From NCBI GenBank assembly GCA_910579325.1, contig CAJTTU010000051.1, forward strand, positions 1-23,585: a stretch of 23,585 nt of DNA, written 5' to 3'. The position numbers and the translations under genes were made by a program. The DNA comes from an uncultured Lachnospiraceae bacterium. Its GTDB lineage: Bacteria > Bacillota > Clostridia > Lachnospirales > Lachnospiraceae. Of the stretch, positions 14,645 to 20,905 are shown in pieces (position 1 is the stretch's first letter; each line of letters begins with the position of its first letter). The notes beneath the pieces are model-generated. The model saw nothing but the letters and a program-made list of their open reading frames with translations, did no database searches and was not told the DNA's origin.

Positions 14645-14729
14645 ATGAAAAAAATATACGCCCTTACGACGGACAAATCAGCCGTAAAGGCAGTTTCAAA
14701 AAATTATCATGAAACAGTATATTCAGAAT
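14645..14729 (-). promoter_or_regulatory. structured leader/attenuator candidate of the asnA-ilvBN operon
   Basis: Minus-strand RNA can fold into a three-way junction: outer stem AATATAC (about 14717-14723) with GTATATT (14654-14660), hairpin GTTTCA/TGAAAC (14693-14715), and hairpin GCCTTTACG/CGTAAGGGC (14660-14691), whose one irregular pair is a U-G wobble in this strand. The outer stem runs directly into seven T (14650-14656), so closing it would make a terminator. It has no T-box core motif and no branched-chain-codon leader peptide. Confidence 0.4.
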
Positions 14730-14737
14730 TACAGTAA

Positions 14738-14766
14738 ATTATAAAAAACAATTTCGGATTAGTCAA
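14738..14766 (-). promoter_or_regulatory. promoter of the asnA-ilvB-ilvN(-dfx) operon
   Basis: Minus-strand -35 TTGACT (14761-14766), 17-nt spacer, consensus -10 TATAAT (14738-14743). The transcript would start near 14731, giving a leader of about 160 nt before asnA. Confidence 0.8.
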
Positions 14767-14825
14767 TGGGTATAAGGCCTATCTTTTCACGTATCTTTTC
14801 AAACCTTTACAAAGGGCCTTTTAAT

Positions 14826-16775
14826 CTAATCCGTCCCATTCAGCACTTCCAGAAACCGGTCCCCATACTTCTCCAGCTTCCGTGTCCCGACTCCTGATAT
14901 TTCCAGAAGCTGAGCCTTCGTAGCCGGCTGCCGGAGCGCCATCTGCACCAGCGTTTTATCATTAAAAACAATATAAGCGGGCACCTGTTCTTCTCTGGCG
15001 ATCTGCATACGCAGCTCTTTCAGGCGCAGGAACAGCGCGTTCTGTTCTCCGGCCAGATCGTCCAAAAGAACCCCGCCGGCATTCACGCCGGCCGCCCCAG
15101 CTCCAAAACCGGCAGACCTTTTTCCGCCGGCCGCCCCATTTTTCATGGTCTGTTTTACGATCTGCTTTTTCATCGTCAGCAGACAGGGCTCTTCCATAAA
15201 TTCCCGCCCTTTCCGGGAAAGACGCAAAATCGGATAACGGTCTGTCGTAATATCCAGATATCCTTCGACAGCCAGAAAATTCACGGCCTGCTCCAACAGT
15301 CCCATATCCCACCGCTCCAACGCGCCAAACTGCGGCAGATGGTCCAGACGATACTGCACGGTCTTCGCTGTACTTCGCCCTTTGAGCGCATCCAGGATCA
15401 CACTGGCGCCATAGCGCTGCCGGCTCTCCCACACACAGCTCAGCACGGCCTGACAGGCCTCCGTCACATCGATTTCTTCATATTCATTCAGGCATCCGGA
15501 GCAATTTCCGCAGTGATCAGATGCCTGATCTCCAAAATAGTCCAATATGTACGCCCGCAGACAGTCTTTGGTCAGGCAGTAATACTGCATCTTTTTCAGC
15601 CGTTCCCGCTCCCGCTCCAGAATCGTCAGCCGCTGGACGTCGTCCAGATCCTCCCTGGGGCTGCTCTCAATAAACATCTGCGCCGGCGCCACATCCTTTT
15701 TTCCGTACAGTAAAATACACTCTGCCGGTTCCCCGTCCCGTCCGGCCCTGCCAGCCTCCTGATAGTAGCTTTCCAGATCTTTCGGCATATTATAATGGAT
15801 TACATACCGGACATTAGACTTGTCGATCCCCATGCCGAAGGCATTGGTCGCCACCATGACAGGCAGGCGGTCATAAACAAAGTCCTCCTGATTCCCGGCC
15901 CGTTCCGCGTCGGACAGGCCCGCATGGTATCTGGCGGCCGGACAGCCGCCCGCAAACAGAAACTGATGAATCTCTTCCACAGTCTTGCGGGTGCTGCAAT
16001 AGATGATGCCGCTCTCGCCCTTATGCCGTTCCACTATTTCCAGCAAATCTGCCTTTTTCTTTTTCGGATGCCGCACCTCAAAGTACAGATTCTCCCTGTC
16101 AAAGCCTGTCAGCACTACCTTTGGCTGACGCAACCGCAAAATCACCTGAATATCCTCCTGCACCTTCCGGGCCGCCGTGGCCGTAAAAGCGCTGACCACC
16201 GGCCGTCTGGGCAGCAGACGGATAAAGTCCGGGATCTTCAGATAGCCGGGACGAAAATCCTGTCCCCACTGAGAAGCGCAATGGGACTCGTCCACCGCCA
16301 CCATGGAAATATCCGCGCGGGAGGCAAATCTTAAAAAGCTGTCCGTTAAAAGCCGCTCCGGCGCCACATAGATAATCTTATACCGCCCCTGCTCCGCGTA
16401 AAACAGCGCCCTAGCATACTGGTTCGGCGTCAGGCTGCTGTTCAGCCAGGCGGCATGGACGCCGGCCTGATTCAGCGCCGTCACCTGGTCTTTCATCAGA
16501 GAAATCAGCGGCGAGACCACCAGCGTAATTCCCGGCATCACCAGCGCCGGAATCTGATAGCAAAGGGACTTTCCGGAGCCCGTAGGCATAATGCCCAGCA
16601 CATCCTGGCCGGACAAAATCGCCAGAATCAGCTCCTCCTGCCCTTTTCGAAACGTATCGTATCCAAAATATTTCTTTAAAAGTTCTGCCGCCTGCCTTAT
16701 AAGCTCTTTTCCTCCGTCCCCCATAAAACGCTCATACTCCTTCTGCTCTGCCCATATCGGCTTACTGCCTTTCAT
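14826..16775 (-). CDS. recQ: ATP-dependent DNA helicase RecQ
   Basis: A 3'-5' superfamily 2 helicase acting in recombination and stalled-fork repair. Motif I is MPTGSGKS (63-70), motif II DESHC with the aromatic-rich loop SQWGQDFRP (162-176). Motif VI lies in YYQEAGRAGRDG. The zinc-binding region has the four cysteines of KDCLRAYI…HCGNCSGC, then a winged helix (about 430-520), a Gly/Ala-rich linker and a C-terminal HRDC domain (about 580-645). Length 649 aa is normal. The start at 16775 has no clear Shine-Dalgarno; an in-frame ATG at 16724 has AGAAGGAG 12 nt upstream and is an alternative. It has its own promoter at 16811-16839 and no obvious terminator before asnA's promoter. Confidence 0.95.
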   Translation of the reverse strand: MKGSKPIWAEQKEYERFMGDGGKELIRQAAELLKKYFGYDTFRKGQEELILAILSGQDVLGIMPTGSGKSLCYQIPALVMPGITLVVSPLISLMKDQVTALNQAGVHAAWLNSSLTPNQYARALFYAEQGRYKIIYVAPERLLTDSFLRFASRADISMVAVDESHCASQWGQDFRPGYLKIPDFIRLLPRRPVVSAFTATAARKVQEDIQVILRLRQPKVVLTGFDRENLYFEVRHPKKKKADLLEIVERHKGESGIIYCSTRKTVEEIHQFLFAGGCPAARYHAGLSDAERAGNQEDFVYDRLPVMVATNAFGMGIDKSNVRYVIHYNMPKDLESYYQEAGRAGRDGEPAECILLYGKKDVAPAQMFIESSPREDLDDVQRLTILERERERLKKMQYYCLTKDCLRAYILDYFGDQASDHCGNCSGCLNEYEEIDVTEACQAVLSCVWESRQRYGASVILDALKGRSTAKTVQYRLDHLPQFGALERWDMGLLEQAVNFLAVEGYLDITTDRYPILRLSRKGREFMEEPCLLTMKKQIVKQTMKNGAAGGKRSAGFGAGAAGVNAGGVLLDDLAGEQNALFLRLKELRMQIAREEQVPAYIVFNDKTLVQMALRQPATKAQLLEISGVGTRKLEKYGDRFLEVLNGTD

Positions 16776-16810
16776 CTAAACAACCGTCTATGATTTTACA
16801 TTATTTTACT

Positions 16811-16839
16811 ATAATATCCAATTTATTACTTTTCGTCAA
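16811..16839 (-). promoter_or_regulatory. recQ promoter
   Basis: Minus-strand -35 TTGACG (16834-16839), 17-nt spacer, -10 TATTAT (16811-16816). Start near 16804, about 30 nt before the first possible recQ start codon. Confidence 0.7.
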
Positions 16840-16892
16840 GTTTTTTCCCAAAAATTCCGCATATTTTTTTACAATCCGGCCATACTGATGTA

Positions 16893-16921
16893 CTGAAAAC
16901 TGCTTTTCATCAAACTATAGA
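16893..16921 (+). promoter_or_regulatory. possible promoter of the 67-codon gene
   Basis: CTGAAA (16893-16898), 17-nt spacer, TATAGA (16916-16921), each 4 of 6 matches. A start near 16928 would put the first base of the RNA at the 5' arm of the leader element (16926). Weak match; offered because the geometry fits. Confidence 0.3.
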
Positions 16922-16925
16922 TCAC

Positions 16926-16985
16926 ATGTACTCCCGTCGAAAAATCAGCCGCAAAAGCAGGGGCTTAGAAATTCCGGGAGTACAT
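16926..16985 (+). promoter_or_regulatory. conserved structured leader element, copy A
   Basis: Outer stem ATGTACTCCCG (16926-16936) with CGGGAGTACAT (16975-16985), 11 bp perfect. It encloses a 38-nt region containing AATCAGCCGCAAAAGC (16943-16958) and AGAAATTCCGGGAGT (16967-16981), both identical in copy B (17709-17785, other strand). It ends 13 nt before the AGGAGG site of the gene at 17009. I do not recognise it as a known riboswitch class. It could be a ligand- or protein-sensing leader, or a short repeated element. Confidence 0.55.
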
Positions 16986-17008
16986 ATCATAATAACAGGA
17001 GGCTGCTG

Positions 17009-17212
17009 ATGAAACACAAACATCCATCGGACCCGGAACAACAGAATTATCACATCGACGATACCTTTGAAAAAAATGTCTGCTCTGCCATGGAAATGAC
17101 CGGACTGATCCCGGCGCTGCCGGAGGATGAAGCAGAGCTTCACCATTACGAAGAACTGTACCGCTATCTGCCCGCACCCGCAAGGACTGATGAGGAAGAC
17201 GAATTTTTATGA
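17009..17212 (+). CDS. small acidic protein of unknown function (67 aa)
   Basis: Not recognised. ATG at 17009 follows AGGAGG at 6 nt, a near-ideal site, which is the main reason to believe it. The 67 residues are hydrophilic and acidic toward the C-terminus (PEDEAELHHYEELYRYL…DEEDEFL), with one Cys (Cys25), several His and Tyr, and no signal peptide or membrane segment. A soluble cytosolic or partner-binding peptide is likely. It lies alone between recQ and the convergent 101-codon gene, and is preceded by leader element copy A, so its expression may depend on that RNA. Confidence 0.6.
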   Translation: MKHKHPSDPEQQNYHIDDTFEKNVCSAMEMTGLIPALPEDEAELHHYEELYRYLPAPARTDEEDEFL

Positions 17213-17224
17213 ATATGAGTCTGA

Positions 17225-17271
17225 CAAAACGCATCATCATAAAGCATACCCTTAGGAACTGACGCGTTTTG
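17225..17271 (+). terminator. possible weak terminator after the 67-codon gene
   Basis: CAAAACGC (17225-17232) and GCGTTTTG (17264-17271) are 8-bp perfect inverted arms with a 31-nt loop, directly after the stop codon. No T-run follows, so termination here is doubtful. Confidence 0.25.
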
Positions 17272-17300
17272 CCGGACACTTCGTTATAAGAATCCTGTGA

Positions 17301-17351
17301 TACAAAAACGTCCGGAAAGCCGGGAGGTTTCGCTATCCCGACTTTCCGGAC
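17301..17351 (-). terminator. intrinsic terminator of the 101-codon gene
   Basis: Arms 17310-17325 and 17336-17351 pair at 15 of 16 positions (GTCCGGAAAG and complement, then CGGGA/TCCCG). On the minus strand the stem is followed by GTTTTTG. It lies 29 nt past the stop codon of the gene at 17380-17685. Confidence 0.8.
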
Positions 17352-17379
17352 AAAATCAGTCTCGTGTCTCATATCTGAT

Positions 17380-17685
17380 CTATGCTTCCATTCCCACCCG
17401 GATCAGTTCGCTGATCCCCTCTCCGCTGGTACCCTGAATATGATAGGGTTTGATCAGCGCCAGCAGACTCTGGTCAGTCTCGTCTCCCCCGGCCAGCTGT
17501 TCCTCCTGTGACAGCACGATTTCCTTCAGCTGTCCCAGCTCCGTATCCGGCTCTACCTGCATCCCAAGACGTTTTGCCGCCCAGGAACAGGCATATGCAC
17601 ATTCATAATCGGAAATCATAGCCGGTACTCCCTGAAAACGGTTTACTTTCAGCTCCACAGCCATCCTAGCACAATCCGCAACCAT
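17380..17685 (-). CDS. small protein of unknown function (101 aa)
   Basis: Not recognised. ATG at 17685 has AGGAGG 7 nt upstream, and the gene ends in a strong terminator, so it is almost surely expressed. The 101 residues look globular and soluble: an N-terminal helix with Cys5, an EC-x3-C pair (Cys29 and Cys33 in DYECAYACSWAAKRLG) that could form a disulfide or metal site, an acidic helix (ELGQLKEIVLSQEEQ), and a C-terminal GTSGEGISELIRVGMEA. No signal peptide or membrane segment. It is preceded by leader element copy B in the same sense as copy A precedes its convergent neighbour. The proteins of the two genes are not alike. Confidence 0.7.
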   Translation of the reverse strand: MVADCARMAVELKVNRFQGVPAMISDYECAYACSWAAKRLGMQVEPDTELGQLKEIVLSQEEQLAGGDETDQSLLALIKPYHIQGTSGEGISELIRVGMEA

Positions 17686-17708
17686 TTCTTTTCCTCCTGA
17701 TTACAGTT

Positions 17709-17785
17709 ATGCACTCCCGGAATTTCTGGGTGCCCGCTTTTGCGGCTGATTGTTAATCAGACACTGCCGGACTCCGAGAGTACAT
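17709..17785 (-). promoter_or_regulatory. conserved structured leader element, copy B
   Basis: Read on the minus strand: outer stem ATGTACTCTCGG (17774-17785) with CCGGGAGTGCAT (17709-17720), 12 pairs including two G-U wobbles. Inside are CTGATT/AATCAG and CCGC-AAAA-GCGG hairpins, with the 16-nt and 15-nt blocks shared with copy A (17736-17751 and 17713-17727). It has about 17 extra bases in the 5' half compared with copy A. It ends 10 nt before the AGGAGG of the gene starting at 17685. Confidence 0.55.
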
Positions 17786-17857
17786 CGTTTCACAGCTCCC
17801 GGGGCTTGTCCGGTCCGCCGCTGTTTTTCGTAGATTACCTGACATTGCTGTCATCAT
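17753..17857 (-). CDS. possible 34-residue leader peptide
   Basis: ATG at 17857 opens a 34-codon frame with GGAGG 11 nt upstream. It overlaps the first half of leader element copy B, so its translation would disturb the element's folding, as in a leader-peptide arrangement. Composition is unremarkable and no relatives are known to me. Confidence 0.2.
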   Translation of the reverse strand: MMTAMSGNLRKTAADRTSPGSCETMYSRSPAVSD

Positions 17858-18045
17858 TCCGCAATGCTCCTCCCAGAACGCTGTTGCGGACACGCAGGGC
17901 CTGTTTTACAGTCCGGTCAGTATGTAATGTATGATAGTCTGGCGGCATGCATTCCACATCCGGCGCCGCGCCGGCCACACATGGATTCTACATTAACCGC
18001 TGCGCACATTTTTGTCAATCAGTAAATGTTACAGATTTTTTCCCG
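17858..18045. other. non-coding stretch with palindromes, no assigned gene
   Basis: It contains a compact GC palindrome (CCGGCGC, one base, GCGCCGG at 17960-17974) and TCCGCAA/TTGCGGA inverted arms (about 17858-17891). A minus-strand TTGACA lies at 18013-18018, but its -10 (TAATGT) is poor. It probably contains the promoter of the 101-codon gene, which I cannot place. Confidence 0.4.
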
Positions 18046-18306
18046 TTACGCGCCAATTTTCTGATAACCATAGACACAGCAGAACTGTACCAGCTGCTCC
18101 AGCGATCTTTTCGCGACCTCCTGGACGGCCGGATGAACATCCTCCAGCCCCCGCAGCAGACAGTTCACCGACTCCATGGCCGGCACCCGCCCCAGCGCCG
18201 TGTAAGCCGCGATTCGCAGCATCGGGTCCGGGGAACAGGTATACCGCAGCAGATTCTCCAAAAGCTGTTTCCGTACATCATTGTCATCTTCTTGATACTG
18301 GTTCAT
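18046..18306 (-). CDS. small HEAT-repeat protein
   Basis: An 86-residue, all-helical protein with about two HEAT-like repeats: DVRKQLLENLLRYTCSPDPMLRIAAYTALGRV (written in part) and ESVNCLLRGLEDVHPAVQEVAKRSLEQLVQF. The spacing of the helix pairs with the DxxxR/VR pattern and the A-x-x-A-L positions are typical. HEAT repeats bind other proteins; no enzymatic residues are visible. ATG at 18306 follows AAAGGA at about 11 nt. It is a single gene upstream of the 101-codon gene on the same strand, 360 nt apart. Function unknown. Confidence 0.65.
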   Translation of the reverse strand: MNQYQEDDNDVRKQLLENLLRYTCSPDPMLRIAAYTALGRVPAMESVNCLLRGLEDVHPAVQEVAKRSLEQLVQFCCVYGYQKIGA

Positions 18307-18462
18307 AGACAGGTATTTCCTTTCTTTACTTTCCTTATTTTACCACGGGCGTCCGGAGCCTGCCGTTTCGGCCCTTCCTGTTTTTAACGCCGCAAGGCAG
18401 CCTATTCTATGTATATGATCTTACCAGAAAAATTTGAACCTTCTGTTTCCAGAAAATAATAA

Positions 18463-18481
18463 TTTCATGAAATTCATGAAA
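18463..18481. repeat. 9-bp perfect palindrome upstream of the Lrp/AsnC gene
   Basis: TTTCATGAA (18463-18471) and TTCATGAAA (18473-18481) are perfect inverted arms around one A, about 90 bp upstream of the -35 box at 18572. Possibly a binding site for a dimeric regulator, including the Lrp-type protein itself. The surrounding 18310-18570 is AT-rich with no gene. Confidence 0.4.
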
Positions 18482-18571
18482 AAATTCTTACTATTTTTCC
18501 AAGTCTATACTGAAAATAATCCGAAAACTTTTCGAAGTTTCTACCATTAGCCAAAATATCTCTCAAATAAA

Positions 18572-18599
18572 TTGACTTTCCAATAATATGTGATAAGAT
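18572..18599 (+). promoter_or_regulatory. promoter of the Lrp/AsnC gene
   Basis: -35 TTGACT (18572-18577), 16-nt spacer, -10 TAAGAT (18594-18599). Transcription would begin near 18606. Confidence 0.6.
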
Positions 18600-18605
18600 T
18601 AGGGT

Positions 18606-18730
18606 GTAAGTCATTAATATCTACACGCAGGATTCTTCACTTGCTGCGCAAATTATCTATCCGACTTATTTGCACGCCTTGCGACTTATTACTGCATGTG
18701 GGCCAGTAGTGTGCAAAGGAGATATACCCT
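18606..18730 (+). promoter_or_regulatory. structured 125-nt leader of the Lrp/AsnC gene
   Basis: TTTGCAC (18669-18675) can pair with GTGCAAA (18711-18717), which runs into the Shine-Dalgarno AAAGGAG (18715-18721); pairing would mask part of it. The enclosed ACTG/CAGT arms form a smaller stem. CGACTTATT occurs twice (18662-18670 and 18682-18690). Suggests translational control, unproven. Confidence 0.35.
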
Positions 18731-19189
18731 ATGGATGCGATGGACATTAAAATTTTAGATTGTCTCAAGAAAAATGCCAGGGAAAAGGCATCCGACATCA
18801 GCAAAGAAATTCATCTGGCCGTATCGACCGTTATCGAACGGATTCGCAAAATGGAATCCTCCGGCTTGATCAAGGCTTATACGATTATTCTGGATGAAAA
18901 AAAGATGGGAAATGATCTGACCGTACTGATGGAAGTCAGCTTACAGCATCCCAATGACTACGAATCGTTTATTGAGATGATCGAAAGCAACCCGAATGTT
19001 GTTTCCTGTTATTATATGACGGGTGACTTTGACTTTATACTAAAGATCATATGCCGATCTTCCGACGAACTGGAATACCTGCATAAAACAATCAAGGGGT
19101 ACAACGGCGTATCCGCCACCAGAACCCATTATGTTTTAAAAAATGTTAAGAATTCATATTGTACGATTCCATCAGAGGAAGGGCGCTGA
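18731..19189 (+). CDS. Lrp/AsnC family transcriptional regulator
   Basis: A 152-residue feast/famine regulator. Residues about 1-60 form the AsnC-type helix-turn-helix (MDIKILDCLKKNAREKASD…LAVSTVIERIRKMESSGLIKAY), and about 68-145 the RAM ligand-binding domain (DLTVLMEVSLQHPNDYESFI…NVVSCYYMTGDFDFILKIIC). Such proteins assemble as octamers and respond to amino acids. Length is standard. AAGGAGA stands 8 nt before the ATG. It is monocistronic, its stop codon lying inside a perfect terminator hairpin. It is 4 kb from asnA-ilvBN, an obvious but untested target. Confidence 0.94.
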   Translation: MDAMDIKILDCLKKNAREKASDISKEIHLAVSTVIERIRKMESSGLIKAYTIILDEKKMGNDLTVLMEVSLQHPNDYESFIEMIESNPNVVSCYYMTGDFDFILKIICRSSDELEYLHKTIKGYNGVSATRTHYVLKNVKNSYCTIPSEEGR

Positions 19190-19207
19190 AAAGCGCCCTT
19201 CCTTTTT
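19177..19207 (+). terminator. intrinsic terminator of the Lrp/AsnC gene
   Basis: GGAAGGGCGCT (19177-19187), GAAA tetraloop, AGCGCCCTTCC (19192-19202), then five T. A perfect 11-bp GC-rich stem. The last codons and the TGA stop of the gene lie within it. Confidence 0.95.
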
Positions 19208-19212
19208 GTGCG

Positions 19213-19241
19213 CGAGCAGAGGAAAAAATTTTCCCTGCTCG
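19213..19241 (-). terminator. hairpin at the 3' end of map
   Basis: CGAGCAG (19213-19219) and CTGCTCG (19235-19241), extended inward by GGAAAA/TTTTCC with one mismatch. On the minus strand it follows the map stop codon by about 10 nt, but no T-run follows. It may end map transcription or only protect the 3' end. Confidence 0.45.
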
Positions 19242-19251
19242 ATTGCCCGCT

Positions 19252-20124
19252 CTACCAAGCCAGCACCTCATAACCGTCCGCCGTAACCGCCACCGTCACC
19301 TCCCACTGCGCAGAGGGCTTTCCATCCGCCGTGTAGACAGTCCAGTTATTTTCTTCGTCCACATAGATCTCGTCGGTCCCCATATTCACCATGGGCTCGA
19401 TTGTAAAAACCATGCCCGGCGCCATCATCACTTCCGTGCCCTTCTGGGCCACATAGCTGACAAAGGGATCTTCATGAAATTCCAGGCCCACGCCATGGCC
19501 GCCGATCTCCTTTACGACCGTGTAGCCGTTTTTCAGGGCATGCTGATGGACCGCGTCCCCCATATCTCCCAGATAGCTCCAGGGTTTCACCTGTTCAAGA
19601 CCGATCTCCACACACTCTTTTACCACGCGTACCAGCTGTTCTTTCTCCGGGCTCACCCGGCCGATACAGAACATCCGGGAGGAATCGGAAAAATACCCGT
19701 TATATATAGTAGAAACATCCACATTCACGATGTCCCCCTCCTTGAGAATATCATGGGCGGAAGGGATGCCGTGGCACACCTGGTCATTGACGGAAGTGCA
19801 GACGCTTTTGGGATATCCCTCAAAGCCAAGAGGGGCGGCAATGCCTCCCAGCTCTTTTGTCTTCTCAACCACCAGACGGTCAATCTCCTCCGTGGACATT
19901 CCCGGCCGGATTTTCTCCTCCACGTAATCCAGCACCGCTACATTGACTTTACCGCTTTCCCGGATGCCGGCGATCTGCCGCTGACTTTTGATCATATCAC
20001 GGTCCGGAACCAGCACGCCCTTGCATCTGAAATACTCTATTTTTTCATCCGTCTGCTGATGACAGGTCTTATATTTTCTGCCGCTGCCACACCAGCATGG
20101 ATCATTTCTTCCAATCTTTTTCAT
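19252..20124 (-). CDS. map: type I methionine aminopeptidase with N-terminal SEC-C zinc motif
   Basis: Removes the initiator methionine from nascent proteins. Residues 5-22 form a SEC-C motif (RNDPCWCGSGRKYKTCH) that binds zinc and is thought to help ribosome contact. The pita-bread catalytic domain carries all metal ligands and the key histidines: His118, Asp136 (NVDVS), Asp147 (FSDSS), His210 (GGHGVG), His217 (FHEDP), Glu243 (TIEP) and Glu275 (QWEVTVAV). At 290 aa it fits SEC-C-bearing MetAPs of Clostridia. ATG at 20124 follows AGAGAGG at about 8 nt. Monocistronic and convergent with the Lrp/AsnC gene. The paralogous map of the ribosomal protein operon, if present, is outside this window. 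Confidence 0.96.
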   Translation of the reverse strand: MKKIGRNDPCWCGSGRKYKTCHQQTDEKIEYFRCKGVLVPDRDMIKSQRQIAGIRESGKVNVAVLDYVEEKIRPGMSTEEIDRLVVEKTKELGGIAAPLGFEGYPKSVCTSVNDQVCHGIPSAHDILKEGDIVNVDVSTIYNGYFSDSSRMFCIGRVSPEKEQLVRVVKECVEIGLEQVKPWSYLGDMGDAVHQHALKNGYTVVKEIGGHGVGLEFHEDPFVSYVAQKGTEVMMAPGMVFTIEPMVNMGTDEIYVDEENNWTVYTADGKPSAQWEVTVAVTADGYEVLAW

Positions 20125-20232
20125 GGTTTTTCCTCTCTCGTTGGGTTCTTCTATTAATGTATTTTGCAGTTAGGCAGTGGCCCTCGTCCGCAGTGCGACA
20201 CAGGAAAGCTACAGCTTATTGCCTGCGTGAAT

Positions 20233-20262
20233 ATTATAACACCACTTCCAAAAAAAGTTCAA
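20233..20262 (-). promoter_or_regulatory. map promoter
   Basis: Minus-strand -35 TTGAAC (20257-20262), 18-nt spacer, consensus -10 TATAAT (20233-20238). The leader is about 100 nt and includes a short AAGCT/AGCTT stem. Confidence 0.65.
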
Positions 20263-20307
20263 TTATTTTCAATTCCCCGCAACATTTTTCCTTTTCTGAT
20301 ACACTTA

Positions 20308-20319
20308 TATGATATCATA
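20308..20319. repeat. 12-bp palindrome upstream of the sigma factor gene
   Basis: TATGATATCATA is perfectly symmetrical and sits about 60 bp before the sigma start codon, where a promoter is expected. The left half could itself be a -10 box (TATGAT) but no good -35 accompanies it. The surrounding 20263-20377 has no gene. Confidence 0.3.
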
Positions 20320-20377
20320 AGAACATCTGAACTGAAATAATCACCGCGCTAAAGGCCTTGCAGGGGGTGAGACCAGT

Positions 20378-20860
20378 ATGAAAACCGAGAAAGACTTATC
20401 TGATTTTTTAGAGCTTTACAGCCAGGTCTATCAGGAACTTTACCGCTTCGCGCTGTACACGCTGAAAAATCCTCAGGACGCTGAGGACACCGTCAGCGAC
20501 ACGGTGCTGGCGGCATTTGAACAATTTGAACAATTGCGCAGCAAGAAATCATTTCGAAGCTGGATCTTTAAAATTCTGGCGAATAAATGCAACCGAAGAA
20601 TGCGCTCCTATTACCAGAAGACGGTTCCCTTAGAGCAGGCGGAGAACAACCTGGTTCATGAACCGGATTTCACGCGGGATGCCGGTATCCGTTCCGCCTT
20701 CGCCCAGTTAAAAGAAGAGGAACAGATGATCGTGGCGCTGTGTGTGTTCGGCGGATACCGGGAACGGGAAATCGCTTCCATGCTGAACCAGAATTACAAC
20801 ACCGTCCGTTCCAAGTACCACCGGGCGCTGAAAAAAATGAAGGAGTGTATTTTATCATAA
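20378..20860 (+). CDS. ECF-type RNA polymerase sigma factor
   Basis: A 160-residue group 4 (extracytoplasmic function) sigma factor. Region 2 (about 10-75) has the YRFALYTLKNPQDAEDTVSDTVLAAF core-binding helix pattern (given in part) and a KSFRSWIFKILANKC DNA-melting segment. Region 4 (about 108-158) has the EREIASMLNQNYNTVRSKYHRALKKMK helix-turn-helix for the -35. Regions 1 and 3 are absent, as usual. GGGGGTGA lies 8 nt before the ATG. The next gene, 45 nt downstream, codes for a membrane protein with a short cytoplasmic N-terminus, the usual place of the cognate anti-sigma factor. The subgroup is not identified. Confidence 0.93.
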   Translation: MKTEKDLSDFLELYSQVYQELYRFALYTLKNPQDAEDTVSDTVLAAFEQFEQLRSKKSFRSWIFKILANKCNRRMRSYYQKTVPLEQAENNLVHEPDFTRDAGIRSAFAQLKEEEQMIVALCVFGGYREREIASMLNQNYNTVRSKYHRALKKMKECILS

Positions 20861-20905
20861 AGCAATCCCCGATTCTTTATGGTAAGGAAAGAAAGGAGAA
20901 TCTTT

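Noticed and set aside
14660..14691. 19 of 22 bases similar between the asnA leader hairpin and the core of leader elements A and B
   Set aside because: The match is in the opposite sense relative to the gene, and the wobble pair of the asnA stem supports its own strand, so it cannot be the same RNA element. A chance or very old repeat likeness is more probable.
14570..14731. T-box riboswitch ahead of asnA-ilvBN
   Set aside because: No T-box core sequence (the conserved TGGNACCGCG-type antiterminator motif) or specifier loop could be found.
17740..17934. 64-codon plus-strand frame across element B
   Set aside because: No ribosome site, Ser/Arg/Leu-rich, runs antisense through the element; unlikely to be translated.
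17947..18387. 146-codon plus-strand frame opposite the HEAT-repeat gene
   Set aside because: The minus-strand frame encodes recognisable HEAT repeats; this one has no motif and no ribosome site.
19159..20157. 332-codon plus-strand frame opposite map
   Set aside because: Begins inside the Lrp terminator and mirrors the map coding sequence; composition is unlike a real protein.
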